Below are positions 1 to 8,632 of a stretch of DNA of 64,000 nucleotides, piece by piece. The notes below the pieces were generated by a model. That model searched no databases, was not told the origin of the DNA, and saw only the letters and a list, made by a program, of their open reading frames with translations. The stretch comes from Bacillota bacterium (GTDB lineage: Bacteria > Bacillota > Clostridia > Christensenellales > Aristaeellaceae): positions 1-64,000 of the forward strand of contig JAFADG010000024.1 in assembly GCA_023425025.1 (NCBI GenBank), in the 5' to 3' direction. Each line of letters opens with the position of its first letter. Position 1 is the first letter of the stretch. Position numbers and translations under genes: made by a program.

Positions 1-84
1 TATAGCCCTTACTCTTGCGCTGCGAACGGCAAAAAAACTTGTCATTCGCTTCGCTCTACGGCTGAAAGCTAAAGCCTTTTACCC

Positions 85-103
85 CCACCAGCTCAACTGG
101 TGG
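85..103. repeat. Perfect 7-bp hairpin CCACCAG-CTCAA-CTGGTGG
   Basis: An isolated stem-loop with 7 bp arms and a 5-base loop lies in non-coding DNA at the window edge. Hairpins of this look occur at the ends of IS200/IS605-type elements, but no tnpA or tnpB is visible here, so its nature is open. The rest of bases 1-130 shows no gene. Confidence 0.35.
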
Positions 104-131
104 ATTCATAACGCTAAAGCTCCAACAGCAA

Positions 132-160
132 ACAGGGGAACGCCATGAGCGCTCCCCTGT
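132..160 (-). terminator. Probable terminator hairpin downstream of the SRP RNA
   Basis: ACAGGGGA (132-139) pairs perfectly with TCCCCTGT (153-160), and three further inner pairs close a 5-base loop. On the minus strand it follows the SRP RNA and is followed by a weak T-rich stretch. A T-run at 182-186, nearer the RNA end, may be the primary 3' signal. Confidence 0.5.
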
Positions 161-181
161 ACAAGAAGATTTGATTCAAAT

Positions 182-315
182 AAAAACACCGCAGCATTCA
201 GACCAGGCAAACCCGCAGCACCTTCCAACTTGCGCTTACTGCTGCTTCCTTCCGGACCTGACAGGGTTCACACCATGGAATCGCACAGGACCCGGCCATC
301 ATCATGATGCGGCTT
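182..315 (-). ncRNA. ffs: Signal recognition particle RNA, small bacterial type
   Basis: The minus strand carries the hallmark core GTCAGGTCCGGAAGGAAGCA, the Ffh-binding asymmetric loop and GGAA tetraloop of SRP RNA. It is flanked by a GGGTCCTG...TTGCCTGG stem that resembles the Bacillus scRNA core. The ends CCGCA (309-313 side) and TGCGG (188-193 side) pair to close the molecule, and a T-run follows at 182-186. The length of about 130 nt indicates the short type without a full Alu domain. The ends are set from the closing stem and the promoter and may be off by a few bases. This RNA scaffolds Ffh and FtsY for co-translational membrane targeting. Confidence 0.9.
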
Positions 316-319
316 ACCT

Positions 320-348
320 ATTTTACCCGAAACGTGATGAAAAAGCAA
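320..348 (-). promoter_or_regulatory. Sigma-A-type promoter of the SRP RNA
   Basis: On the minus strand TTGCTT (343-348) and TAAAAT (320-325) are separated by exactly 17 bases. The predicted start is at about 315, where the closing stem of the SRP RNA begins. Confidence 0.75.
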
Positions 349-435
349 CACCAAAACAAAATATGGCAAGTCATTTTTGCATTATCTGGAAATAGATGAA
401 TAGGCAGTACCCTACTTGGCTTTGCCGTTACGTGC

Positions 436-555
436 GGGCGATTGATAATCGCCCCTACCCCGTCATTTGTTTGTTAGCTGCACTGCCGGAACGCACATAA
501 TCCGGAAGGAAAGCTAATATACGCTTGCGGCCATAGGGGCGAATATCAATCGCCC
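436..555 (+). repeat. MITE-like element, copy 1 (~120 bp with terminal palindromes)
   Basis: The element is bounded by two 19-base palindromes, GGGCGATTGATAATCGCCC at 436-454 and a variant at 537-555. The ~82-base interior contains GTCATTTGTTTGTT and CCGGAAGGAAAGC. The same structure, in inverted orientation, is found at 50976-51096, with shared interior blocks at the same positions. No reading frame of note lies inside it. I interpret it as a non-autonomous mobile or interspersed repeat. Confidence 0.65.
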
Positions 556-640
556 GAGCAAGCCGCATAAAATCATTGCATGGAAGTAGCCTTTTGCGCA
601 GCTGTCCCCGGATAAAATGTATAGTTTTTGAGGGATGGGT

Positions 641-678
641 GCGGGAAGGGGCCTTTTTTCAAAAAGGCCCCTTCCCGC
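641..678 (-). terminator. Strong hairpin terminator after hslU
   Basis: GCGGGAAGGGGCCTTTTT pairs with AAAAAGGCCCCTTCCCGC around a very short loop, just beyond the hslU stop codon. The stem is about 18 bp, and its U-rich part is inside the stem rather than after it. It closes the long minus-strand housekeeping operon. Confidence 0.65.
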
Positions 679-689
679 AAATCAACCCA

Positions 690-2054
690 TTATAATATAT
701 ACCTACGCACGTCGGTGTCTTTGTTGTCCCGGTGGAGGTGTTCCTTGACGTAATCGCCGGTGATATTGAGGTGAACTTCCGGCATGTTGTCGCCGCCGGC
801 GTTGAAGGAGATATCCTCCAGCAGGTCCTCAAACACGGCGTGCAGGCGGCGGGCGCCGATATCCTCACCGGATTCGTTGGCGCCAAAGGCCGTCTCGGCG
901 ATCGTCTGAATGGCGCTGTCCTCAAACGTCAAATGCACATTGTCCACGGCCAGCAGCGCTTCGTACTGACGGGTCAGGGCGTTATCCGGCTGGGTCAGAA
1001 TTTTGCCGAAATCTTCCCGGGTTAAGCTCTTTAATTTCACATGCACCGGGAAACGACCCTGCAGCTCGGGGATCAGGTCCGTAACCTTGGCCACGTGGAA
1101 AGCGCCGGCGGCAATAAAGAGGATAAAGTCAGTGCGCACCGCGCCGTACTTGGTGTTGACGGTGCTGCCTTCCACGATGGGCAATATATCCCGCTGCACG
1201 CCTTCCCGGCTGACATCCGGGCCGTGGCCGGAAGAGCGCCCCGCGATCTTGTCAATTTCATCAATGAACACGATGCCGTGCTGCTCGGCCCGGCGCACCG
1301 CCTCTTCCTGCACGGCGTCTTGGTCAATAAGCTTTTGCGATTCCTCGGCCAGCAGGATTTTACGGGCTTCCTTGACCTTCACCCGGCGAATCTTTGTCTT
1401 TTTGGGCATCATGCCGCCCATCATATCGCCGATGCTGATGGAGCTGCCGCCGACCTCGAGCTGCGGCATGGATTCCTCCACCTCGACCTCCAGCTCCCGC
1501 TCCTCCAGTTCGCCGCGCAAAAGCTGCTGGCGCACCTCATCCTTTTTGGCGGAGAGCTTCTGCTGCTCCTCCGTGGTGATTTCCGGCTCCTTTTTGTTGC
1601 CCAGCAAAAACTCCAAAGGATTGCCGCTGCTCTTCCTGGGGGGATGCGTAAGCAGCGTCACCAGCCGGTCCTCCGCCAGCACCTGGGCCCGGGGCTGCAC
1701 CTTTTTTTCGTACTCTTCCTTGACCATGCGCACAGCGTTCTCGGTCAGGTCGCGGATGATGCTTTCCACATCGCGGCCCACATAGCCTACTTCCGTGAAC
1801 TTGGTGGCCTCCACCTTGATAAAGGGCGCGTCCACCAGTTTGGCCAGGCGGCGGGCAATTTCCGTTTTGCCAACGCCCGTCGGCCCGATCATCAATATGT
1901 TTTTGGGATAAATCTCCTCGCGGATGGTTTCCTCCACCTGGGCGCGGCGGTAGCGGTTGCGAAGGGCGATGGCCACGGCGCGCTTGGCCTCTTCCTGGCC
2001 GATGATGTACCTGTCCAATTCCCGTACTGTTTCACGGGGCGTCAGCGTTTTCAT
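690..2054 (-). CDS. hslU: ATP-dependent protease ATPase subunit HslU (ClpY)
   Basis: HslU is the AAA+ unfoldase of the cytoplasmic HslUV (ClpYQ) protease. It unfolds substrates with ATP and feeds them into HslV. The 454-residue protein has the Walker A GPTGVGKTE near residue 60, an acidic intermediate domain in the middle and the Walker B motif FIDEID. It ends in the short YIL tail typical of the peptide that inserts into HslV. The ATG at 2054 is chosen because AAGGAGGTG lies just upstream, whereas the open frame continues upstream into hslV without a ribosome site. It directly follows hslV, 13 bases beyond that stop, so the two are co-expressed. The length is normal for the family. Confidence 0.96.
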   Translation of the reverse strand: MKTLTPRETVRELDRYIIGQEEAKRAVAIALRNRYRRAQVEETIREEIYPKNILMIGPTGVGKTEIARRLAKLVDAPFIKVEATKFTEVGYVGRDVESIIRDLTENAVRMVKEEYEKKVQPRAQVLAEDRLVTLLTHPPRKSSGNPLEFLLGNKKEPEITTEEQQKLSAKKDEVRQQLLRGELEERELEVEVEESMPQLEVGGSSISIGDMMGGMMPKKTKIRRVKVKEARKILLAEESQKLIDQDAVQEEAVRRAEQHGIVFIDEIDKIAGRSSGHGPDVSREGVQRDILPIVEGSTVNTKYGAVRTDFILFIAAGAFHVAKVTDLIPELQGRFPVHVKLKSLTREDFGKILTQPDNALTRQYEALLAVDNVHLTFEDSAIQTIAETAFGANESGEDIGARRLHAVFEDLLEDISFNAGGDNMPEVHLNITGDYVKEHLHRDNKDTDVRRYIL

Positions 2055-2067
2055 ACTCCGCACCTCC

Positions 2068-2601
2068 TTACACCACTTCCACTGTGATGTTCCCGTTGGT
2101 GAACACACAGATGGATGCGGCAATGCGCAGCGCCTTTTCCGCGATTTCGGCCGCGGAAAGGTCGGTATTTTGCACCAGCGCCCTGGCGGCGGCCAGCGCG
2201 TAGTTGCCGCCGGAGCCGATGGCGGCCACGCCGTCGTCGGGATCGATGACTTCGCCGGTGCCGCTTAAGATCAGCATGCTTTCCTTGTCGGCGACGATCA
2301 TCATGGACTGCAGCTGACGCATGACCTTGTCGCTGCGCCAATCCTGGGCCAGGGTCACCGCCGCCCGTTCCAGGTTGCCGCCGCACTGGGTCAGCTTGTC
2401 CTCAAAGCGCTCGCACAGCGTAAAAGCATCGGCCACGGAGCCGGCAAAGCCTACAGCCACCTGGCCGTGATACAGCCTGCGCACCTTTTTGGCGGTGGAT
2501 TTGAATATCGCGTTTTCCCCCATCGTCACCTGCCCGTCGCCGGCAATGGCTGTTACCCCATTTCGGCGCACGGCGCAGATGGTTGTTCCCATCATGGCCA
2601 T
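2068..2601 (-). CDS. hslV: ATP-dependent protease proteolytic subunit HslV (ClpQ)
   Basis: HslV is the proteasome-beta-like threonine peptidase that forms the double-hexamer core of HslUV. The 177-residue protein begins MAMMGTTICAVRR. Processing would expose a catalytic N-terminal threonine in TTICAVRR, as in the family, and the following block GDGQVTMGENAIFKSTAKKV is diagnostic. It lies immediately upstream of hslU. In Bacillus the gene before it is the recombinase xerC/codV, whereas here a secreted alpha/beta hydrolase occupies that position. Confidence 0.96.
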   Translation of the reverse strand: MAMMGTTICAVRRNGVTAIAGDGQVTMGENAIFKSTAKKVRRLYHGQVAVGFAGSVADAFTLCERFEDKLTQCGGNLERAAVTLAQDWRSDKVMRQLQSMMIVADKESMLILSGTGEVIDPDDGVAAIGSGGNYALAAARALVQNTDLSAAEIAEKALRIAASICVFTNGNITVEVV

Positions 2602-2622
2602 AATAAAGAATTCCTTTCGCTA

Positions 2623-3975
2623 TTAATGGTTGAGAATCCATACGGCAATATCATTGGCCGCGGTTTCGTCGAGCCTGGCGGGCGTATCATATTCCTGCAC
2701 GCTGTTTTGATAGGCCGGGTCGCCTGTGTACTTCATCAGCAGGTGGTTGAGCTCAGGATACAGCTTCAAGGTGACGTACGTGTCACCATCGGCCGCCGCC
2801 TGCCAGGCCTCATAACCGTTTTCCAAGGATACCTGGAAATCGGCGCCGCCCTGAAGGATGAAGGCAGGCAGTTGCAGCTCCTTGAGTATGAAAGCGGCAT
2901 CATGGGCGCGCAGGTCTTTGACGTAAACCCCCGGCAAGCCAAAAAAGGTTTCCGCCTTCAACTGATCCTCCGTCAAGGAATCGATACCCTTGAGCTTTTC
3001 CACCTCGGCGTCCACCAGCGGCTGCTGGGCCTTGCGTTGATCTTCTGTCAGCTTGGCCAGCACGTCTTCATACTGGCTGTAGATGATATCAGTCAATTGC
3101 CGCGGCGACCCGTTCATCAAAACCATGCCGGCAAACAGTCCTTCGCTCTCCTTGGCGATGCGCGGCCCCAGCATGGCGCCCAAGCTGTGCCCCGTCACGA
3201 AAATCCTGCCGCCGTCGATGCGGCTGTCAGCCTTCAAAACCTTGCCGGCCAAAATGGCGTCGATAATGGTTTCTTCCTGCACGGTCAGCGACTGGATAAG
3301 TTCCGGCGTAAACTTGGCCGCGTGCGTAAGTGTGCGCTTGTCATACCGGATGGAGGCGATGCCCTTTTGCGCCAGCGCCCAAGCCAGGTCGCGGAAAGTT
3401 TTCGTCTGCCCGATTGATTCATCCCGGTCACTGGGGCCGGAACCGTGCACCAGCACCACTGCCGGAAGGTTTGTACCATCCTTGGGCAGGGTCAAAAGGC
3501 CGGGCAGCGCCCATTCGCCTTCGCCAACGGTCACTTCTTCTTCCAGCAGACCATCGGGCAATGTGATTCTTTCAGTGACGGCAGGTGCTGCAACTGGTGC
3601 TGGGACAAAACTCAATCCCGCGATATTGGTGTCTTTATCCACAACGATTCTTAGCAGAAGGTCCTGCTTTTCCATATCCAGTATCAATTCATGCACCACA
3701 TATCCCGACTCTTCTTTGACAGTTGATTCGCCAAAGGCTACAAAGGCGCCAAAGGCGGCTTGCAACTGATCCCAGGTTGCCGAAAATACAGCTTCCGGCA
3801 CCTGCTCCTTAAAAATGCCGGTAAACATGGCATACAGTTCTTCATTCTTTTGGCCAGACATCAAATCTGTGGCATACTGGATAGCAAAGTCATTGCCGTC
3901 TTCCTGAGCCAAAGCAGGAAGGCATGCTGTGAACATCGTCATGACCAAAACCAATGCAAAGATTTTCTTCTTCAC
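2623..3975 (-). CDS. Secreted alpha/beta hydrolase with N-terminal DUF3887-like domain
   Basis: This is a 450-residue exported protein. It has a signal peptide (KKKIFALVLVM, then hydrophobic to ALAQ at about residue 24), a DUF3887-like domain at roughly 25-125 (QYATDLMSGQ...MFTGIF), and an alpha/beta-hydrolase domain from about 145. The nucleophile elbow GHSLG and the oxyanion region VLVHGSGPSDRDES are clear, and a late NHLL supplies the probable catalytic histidine. Proteins of this build are serine esterases or peptidases, and the substrate is unknown. The start is GTG at 3975, preceded by AGGAGGAAAG. It sits between trmFO and hslV on the same strand, where Bacillus has xerC/codV, so it looks like an insertion into an otherwise conserved block. 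Confidence 0.85.
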   Translation of the reverse strand: MKKKIFALVLVMTMFTACLPALAQEDGNDFAIQYATDLMSGQKNEELYAMFTGIFKEQVPEAVFSATWDQLQAAFGAFVAFGESTVKEESGYVVHELILDMEKQDLLLRIVVDKDTNIAGLSFVPAPVAAPAVTERITLPDGLLEEEVTVGEGEWALPGLLTLPKDGTNLPAVVLVHGSGPSDRDESIGQTKTFRDLAWALAQKGIASIRYDKRTLTHAAKFTPELIQSLTVQEETIIDAILAGKVLKADSRIDGGRIFVTGHSLGAMLGPRIAKESEGLFAGMVLMNGSPRQLTDIIYSQYEDVLAKLTEDQRKAQQPLVDAEVEKLKGIDSLTEDQLKAETFFGLPGVYVKDLRAHDAAFILKELQLPAFILQGGADFQVSLENGYEAWQAAADGDTYVTLKLYPELNHLLMKYTGDPAYQNSVQEYDTPARLDETAANDIAVWILNH

Positions 3976-4025
3976 TGTGCTTTCCTCCTGACGCCTATGG
4001 TATCATCAACCGGGTGCTACTGTCC

Positions 4026-5354
4026 TCAGGCAATGTCCAAAACCCGCAATTTCAAGGCCAAATCCCTGATTACGGCCAGCGACCGCGCAGCTACGGCCTC
4101 ATACCGCAGCACCTTGTTGCGTATGGGCTTTTTGCCCGGCTCCACCGGCAGTGACGCAATGAGGCCGAAGCAGCAGTTCATGGGCTGAAAGTCCCGGACC
4201 GGCGTCGATATGTAGTGGGCCATGGCCCCCAGCGCCGTCGTTCTTGGAAACACGGGCGCTTCCCGGCCACACAAGCGTTCCGCCAGGGAGATGCCCGCCA
4301 CAAGGCCGCTGCCCGCGCTTTCCACATACCCTTCCACGCCGGTCATCTGCCCGGCAAAGTACAGGCCCGGCCGTCCTATGACCTGATAGGTTTCATCCAG
4401 CAGGCCGGGGCTTTTCAAAAACGTGTTGCGGTGCATAACCCCATATCTTTCAAATACCGCGTTCTCCAAACCCGGAATCATGCCAAATACGCGCTTTTGC
4501 TCGCCAAACTTGAGCCGGGTCTGAAAGCCCACCAGGTTGTACAGCGTCCCTTCCGCGTTGTCCTGGCGCAGCTGCACCACGGCATACGGTTCGCGGCCTG
4601 TGCGCGGATCGCGCAGGCCAACAGGCTTCAACGGCCCAAAGGCAAGCACCATATGCCCGCGTCGGGCCATGCTCTCTACCGGCATACAGCCCTCGAACAC
4701 CCTTTTCTCCTCAAAGCCGTGCACCGGGGCGGTATCCGCCGTAAGCAGCGCCTGCACAAAGGCGTCATACTGCATTTGATCCATGGGACAGTTGAGATAA
4801 TCGTCGCCCCTGTCGTAGCGGGACTGGCGGAACACCTTTTCCATATCAATGGATTCCAGCGTCACAATGGGGGCCGCCGCGTCATAAAAATGCAGCGCCG
4901 TCATCCCTGGCAGCGTACTGATGGCCCCTGCCATGGCATCGCTGGTCAGCGGGCCGGTGGCGATGACCGCCGGCCCGTCAGGAATTTCCGCCGCCTCCCT
5001 GTTTACCACCGTAATCAAAGGATGGCTGTTCACAGCGTCGGTGATATATCTGGAAAAGCCTTCCCGGTCCACCGCCAGCGCACCGCCGGCGGGAACCCGG
5101 GTCGCATCCGCCGCCTTCATGATCAGCGAATTCAAAAGGCGCATTTCCTCTTTAAGCAGGCCAACCGCGTTGGTGAGCCTGTCGGAGCGCAGGCTGTTGG
5201 AGCAGCAGAGCTCCGCCATCTGCGGCGCGTGATGGGCCGGGGTGTATTTCTCCGGCTTCATCTCCACCAAGGTCACGGATATGCCCCGGCCGGCCAGCTG
5301 CCATGCCGCCTCGCAGCCTGCCAGGCCCGCGCCGATCACCGTCGCGCTTTTCAT
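4026..5354 (-). CDS. trmFO: Methylenetetrahydrofolate-tRNA-(uracil-5-)-methyltransferase TrmFO
   Basis: TrmFO makes 5-methyluridine-54 in the T-loop of tRNA, using methylenetetrahydrofolate and FADH2. The 442-residue protein starts with an FAD-binding fold (VIGAGLAGCEAA) followed by the family blocks APQMAELCCSNSLRSD and NCPMDQMQYDAF, and later FAGQMTGVEGYVESA. The ATG at 5354 overlaps the topA stop as ATGA. The open frame continues upstream inside topA, but that part is shadow sequence. Its position after topA is the conserved Firmicutes order, and translational coupling to topA is likely. Confidence 0.96.
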   Translation of the reverse strand: MKSATVIGAGLAGCEAAWQLAGRGISVTLVEMKPEKYTPAHHAPQMAELCCSNSLRSDRLTNAVGLLKEEMRLLNSLIMKAADATRVPAGGALAVDREGFSRYITDAVNSHPLITVVNREAAEIPDGPAVIATGPLTSDAMAGAISTLPGMTALHFYDAAAPIVTLESIDMEKVFRQSRYDRGDDYLNCPMDQMQYDAFVQALLTADTAPVHGFEEKRVFEGCMPVESMARRGHMVLAFGPLKPVGLRDPRTGREPYAVVQLRQDNAEGTLYNLVGFQTRLKFGEQKRVFGMIPGLENAVFERYGVMHRNTFLKSPGLLDETYQVIGRPGLYFAGQMTGVEGYVESAGSGLVAGISLAERLCGREAPVFPRTTALGAMAHYISTPVRDFQPMNCCFGLIASLPVEPGKKPIRNKVLRYEAVAARSLAVIRDLALKLRVLDIA

Positions 5355-7480
5355 TCCTCCAGCTCCTCCTCCGTCTTGGCGGAGGCAACCTTTACCTTGT
5401 GGCGGCAGGTCTCGTTGGCGCACAGGTGCCATACCTCGCCCTTGCGGCCCACCTTTGCGGTCATGTAGCCGCCGCACTGGGGGCATTTTTCCGTCACCGG
5501 CAGCTCCCAGCTGACAAAATCGCAATCGGGATAACCTTCGCAGCCGTAAAACTTGCGGTTTTTGCGGCTGTTCTTTTCCAGCAGCCTTTTCCCGCACTTG
5601 GGGCAGGGTGCTTCGATGTAGTTGAGGATGGCCTTGGTGTTGCGGCATTCGGGAAAGTTGGGGCAGGCCAGGAACTTGCCGAAGCGGCCCATTTTGTACA
5701 CCATCATGGCGCCGCACTGGTCGCAGGCCACATCGCTGACCTCGTCGGCAATGTGCACCTTCTCCACCTGCTCCTCGGCCTTTTTGAGGGTTTCCAGAAA
5801 CGGCGGATAGAAATCCCGCAGGATTGCCCGCCAGTCCACCTTGCCCTCTTCCACGTCGTCCAGCTCATCCTCCAGCTCGGCGGTGAACTCGGTATCGACG
5901 ATCTTGGAAAAGTACTGCTCCATCATGTCCGTGACCATGCGTCCCAGCTCCGTGGGGTACAGGCGCTTTTTCTCGCGGCTCACATACCCGCGGGCGATGA
6001 TGGTGGTAATGGTGGGCGCGTAGGTGCTGGGCCGGCCGATGCCCTTTTCTTCCAGGGCCCGGACCAGGGAGGCCTCGGTATACCTGGCCGGCGGCTGGGT
6101 GAAATGCTGGGTGCTTTCCACATCCTCCACCGCCACGGCGTCGCCTTCCTTCATTTGCGGCAAGGTGGTTTCGCTGCTTTGAATGTCCTCGTCGCTGCCC
6201 TCCTCGTACACGGAGGTGAAGCCGGGGAACTTTTTGTGCTCGCCGTAAAACCGGAGCCCCACGCCGCCGCCGCCGATCTCCAGGGTCATGGTGTCGTACA
6301 GGGCCGGCATCATCTGGCTGGCCAGAAAGCGGGAATAAATCAGCCGGTACAGGCTGAACTGCTCCTTGCTCAAATAGGTTTTGATGCTCTCGGGCGTACG
6401 GCGCACGTCGGTGGGGCGGATCGCCTCGTGGGCCTCCTGGGCGTTCTTGCGGCCCTTGAACTCATTGGGTGTCTCCGGCAGGTAATCCTTGCCGAAGCGC
6501 TCGGGAATGTACTGCCTGACCGCCTCCATAGCGTCGTCGGAAATGCGGACGGAGTCGGTACGGATATAGGTCACTAGGCCCTGGATATCCTTGTTTTCCA
6601 GCTCAATGCCTTCATACAGCTGCTGCACCACCTGCATGGTTTTGGCGGTGGTATAGTTTAATTTGCGGCTGGCCTCCTGCTGCAAGGAGGAGGTGGTAAA
6701 GGGAGCGGCGGGCATTTTTTTGCGCTCGCCGTGCTTGACGCCATATACCGCAAAACGGGCGCTCCTGATGCGCTCTACGGCCTTTAATGCATCCTCCTGG
6801 TTTTTGATCTCGGCCCGTGTCCCGTCCAAGCTGACAAGGCGCGCGTCAAAATGCATCTTGCGGCCCCTGTTGGTAATCATCTGGGACTTGGCGGTAATAT
6901 CCCAATATTCCTCGGGGATGAAGGATTCAATTTCTTCTTCCCGAATGACCACCATCCGTGTGGCAACGCTCTGCACGCGACCGGCGGAAAGGCCTTTTTT
7001 CACCTTCGCCCACAACAGCGGACTGATTTTGTAGCCCACCAGCCGGTCCAGCACGCGGCGGGCCTGCTGGGCGTCCACCCGCCCCATATCGATGGGCCGT
7101 GGAGAGCGCAGCGCGTTTTGCACCGCCTTTTTCGTGACCTCATGGAATTCGATGCGGCAGGGCTTATCCGTATCAATGCCCAACGTCTGCGCCAAATGCC
7201 AGGAAATGGCCTCCCCTTCGCGGTCAGGGTCGGTGGCCAGCAGTATTTGACTGGCGTTTTTCGCTTCCTTGCGGATCTTGGTCAAAATCTTGCCGCGGCC
7301 CCTGATCGTAATGTATTTCAAATCAAAATCGTGATCCACATCCACGCCGATTTGAGACTTGGGCAGGTCCCGGATATGCCCCTGGGATGCTTCCACCTTA
7401 TACCCCTTGCCCAGGAATTTGGCGATGGTGCGCGCCTTGGCCGGCGATTCCACGATAACCAGCTTGGTTTCTGTTGCCAC
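5351..7480 (-). CDS. topA: DNA topoisomerase I (type IA)
   Basis: TopA relaxes negatively supercoiled DNA by single-strand passage. The 709-residue protein has the Toprim segment near its start (LVIVESPAKARTIAKFLG, then DPDREGEAISWH), and the active-site tyrosine in VTYIRTDS at residue 305. Three C-terminal four-cysteine zinc fingers are visible (CDQCG...CPNFPEC, CPKCG...CEGYPDC, CPQCG...CANETC). A GTG start at 7480 is preferred because GGAGGG lies 7 bases before it. A TTG 15 bases upstream would place the ribosome site inside the gene. It lies in the run dprA-topA-trmFO and its stop overlaps the trmFO start. Confidence 0.96.
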   Translation of the reverse strand: MATETKLVIVESPAKARTIAKFLGKGYKVEASQGHIRDLPKSQIGVDVDHDFDLKYITIRGRGKILTKIRKEAKNASQILLATDPDREGEAISWHLAQTLGIDTDKPCRIEFHEVTKKAVQNALRSPRPIDMGRVDAQQARRVLDRLVGYKISPLLWAKVKKGLSAGRVQSVATRMVVIREEEIESFIPEEYWDITAKSQMITNRGRKMHFDARLVSLDGTRAEIKNQEDALKAVERIRSARFAVYGVKHGERKKMPAAPFTTSSLQQEASRKLNYTTAKTMQVVQQLYEGIELENKDIQGLVTYIRTDSVRISDDAMEAVRQYIPERFGKDYLPETPNEFKGRKNAQEAHEAIRPTDVRRTPESIKTYLSKEQFSLYRLIYSRFLASQMMPALYDTMTLEIGGGGVGLRFYGEHKKFPGFTSVYEEGSDEDIQSSETTLPQMKEGDAVAVEDVESTQHFTQPPARYTEASLVRALEEKGIGRPSTYAPTITTIIARGYVSREKKRLYPTELGRMVTDMMEQYFSKIVDTEFTAELEDELDDVEEGKVDWRAILRDFYPPFLETLKKAEEQVEKVHIADEVSDVACDQCGAMMVYKMGRFGKFLACPNFPECRNTKAILNYIEAPCPKCGKRLLEKNSRKNRKFYGCEGYPDCDFVSWELPVTEKCPQCGGYMTAKVGRKGEVWHLCANETCRHKVKVASAKTEEELEE

Positions 7481-7525
7481 AAAGATACCCTCCAAATATA
7501 GGATCAGGCTGCCAAACAGCCTTTT

Positions 7526-8629
7526 TTATGAAGTTTGTCCCGCTAATGCGTATAGGTTCCCAGCGGATTTCTTTATTATTCCTGCAAGCTCCAGGATTGT
7601 CAAGAGCGAATTGAGCGGCGCGGCGTCCATCAGGAGCGCTTGCGATAATTCCTCAAAGGTCAAATCCTCCCTTTTCAACAACGCGACAACTCTCTCCTGA
7701 CCGGGGAGCGCGGGTTTGTCCGTCATCTTTTCCCGCGCGCTTGGCTGCACCGCCGCCTCCCAGCCCATATCCTCCAGCATATCCTTGCCGCAGGTGATCA
7801 GCCGGGCGCCTTCCCGAAGCAGCTTGTGGGGCGCCTCCGCTCCTTCCCGGTTGGCCGGCCCGGGCAGCGCGAACACCTCCCGGCCCTGCTCCAGCGCGTG
7901 GCCCACGGTGATCATGCCGCCACTCTTCAACCGCCCTTCGATCAATGCTGTGCCATAACTTAAACCGCTGATGATCCGGTTGCGGTCGGGAAAATGGTAG
8001 CTGGCCGGTTTTGATCCAAGAGGATACTCCGACAAAAACAGCCCGCCGGTATCCAGCACGCGCCTGTGCAGCTCCCTGTTCTCCGAAGGATAGACGATAT
8101 CCAGCCCGCAGCCCAAAACCGCGGCCGTTTTTCCTCCGCCCGCAAGACAGCCGGAATGGGCGGCGGTATCGATGCCCCTGGCAAAGCCGCTGACCACCGT
8201 CACGCCATTTTCGCCAAGCTCCCTGCCCAGGGCAAACGCCATGTCGCAGCCGTAACGGCTGGGCGTGCGGGTGCCCACCATGGCCATGGTCCGGCCGGCC
8301 AATATGCCGGGATCGCCCAGCGCGTACAGGATGGGCGGCGGGTTGTGGATGGACTGCAATAATGGCGGATACAGCTCCTCCCCCGGGAACAGTGCGAAAA
8401 CCCCCAGCGATTCCATGGCTTCGATGGCGCTGTCCACAACGCCGGGATCATGCTTTTCCTTCAGGACACGGTAGGTGGCCCGCCCCAGCGCCTTTTCCAT
8501 GTCTGGGCGAAAGTCTTCCCATACCGCCTGAGCGCTTTCATAAATTTCCAGAAGCTTGCCCATTCTCCGGCTGGCCATGTCCGCCAGACTGAGCCAGATG
8601 CGGCATCTTTCCTCCATGGTATATGCCAC
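7526..8629 (-). CDS. dprA: DNA-processing protein DprA (Smf)
   Basis: DprA loads RecA on incoming single-stranded DNA during natural transformation and is widespread in Firmicutes. The 367-residue protein has an N-terminal helical (SAM-like) region, and the central extended Rossmann fold with MVGTRTPSRYG, VSGFARGIDTAAH, and FPDRNRIISGLS. A C-terminal winged-helix-like domain (roughly 300-360) ends the protein. The GTG start at 8629 has GGAGGT 6 bases upstream, overlapping the end of the yifB gene. Confidence 0.95.
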   Translation of the reverse strand: MAYTMEERCRIWLSLADMASRRMGKLLEIYESAQAVWEDFRPDMEKALGRATYRVLKEKHDPGVVDSAIEAMESLGVFALFPGEELYPPLLQSIHNPPPILYALGDPGILAGRTMAMVGTRTPSRYGCDMAFALGRELGENGVTVVSGFARGIDTAAHSGCLAGGGKTAAVLGCGLDIVYPSENRELHRRVLDTGGLFLSEYPLGSKPASYHFPDRNRIISGLSYGTALIEGRLKSGGMITVGHALEQGREVFALPGPANREGAEAPHKLLREGARLITCGKDMLEDMGWEAAVQPSAREKMTDKPALPGQERVVALLKREDLTFEELSQALLMDAAPLNSLLTILELAGIIKKSAGNLYALAGQTS

Positions 8630-8632
8630 GGT

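Noticed and set aside
85..103. IS200/IS605 insertion sequence end
   Set aside because: Only a hairpin is visible at the window edge and no tnpA or tnpB is present, so I list it only as a hairpin.
171..395. 74-codon open frame over the SRP RNA
   Set aside because: The stretch is explained by the SRP RNA and its promoter on the minus strand.
5303..6577. Plus-strand open frame of 424 codons opposite topA
   Set aside because: Antisense shadow of topA with low-complexity composition and no ribosome site.
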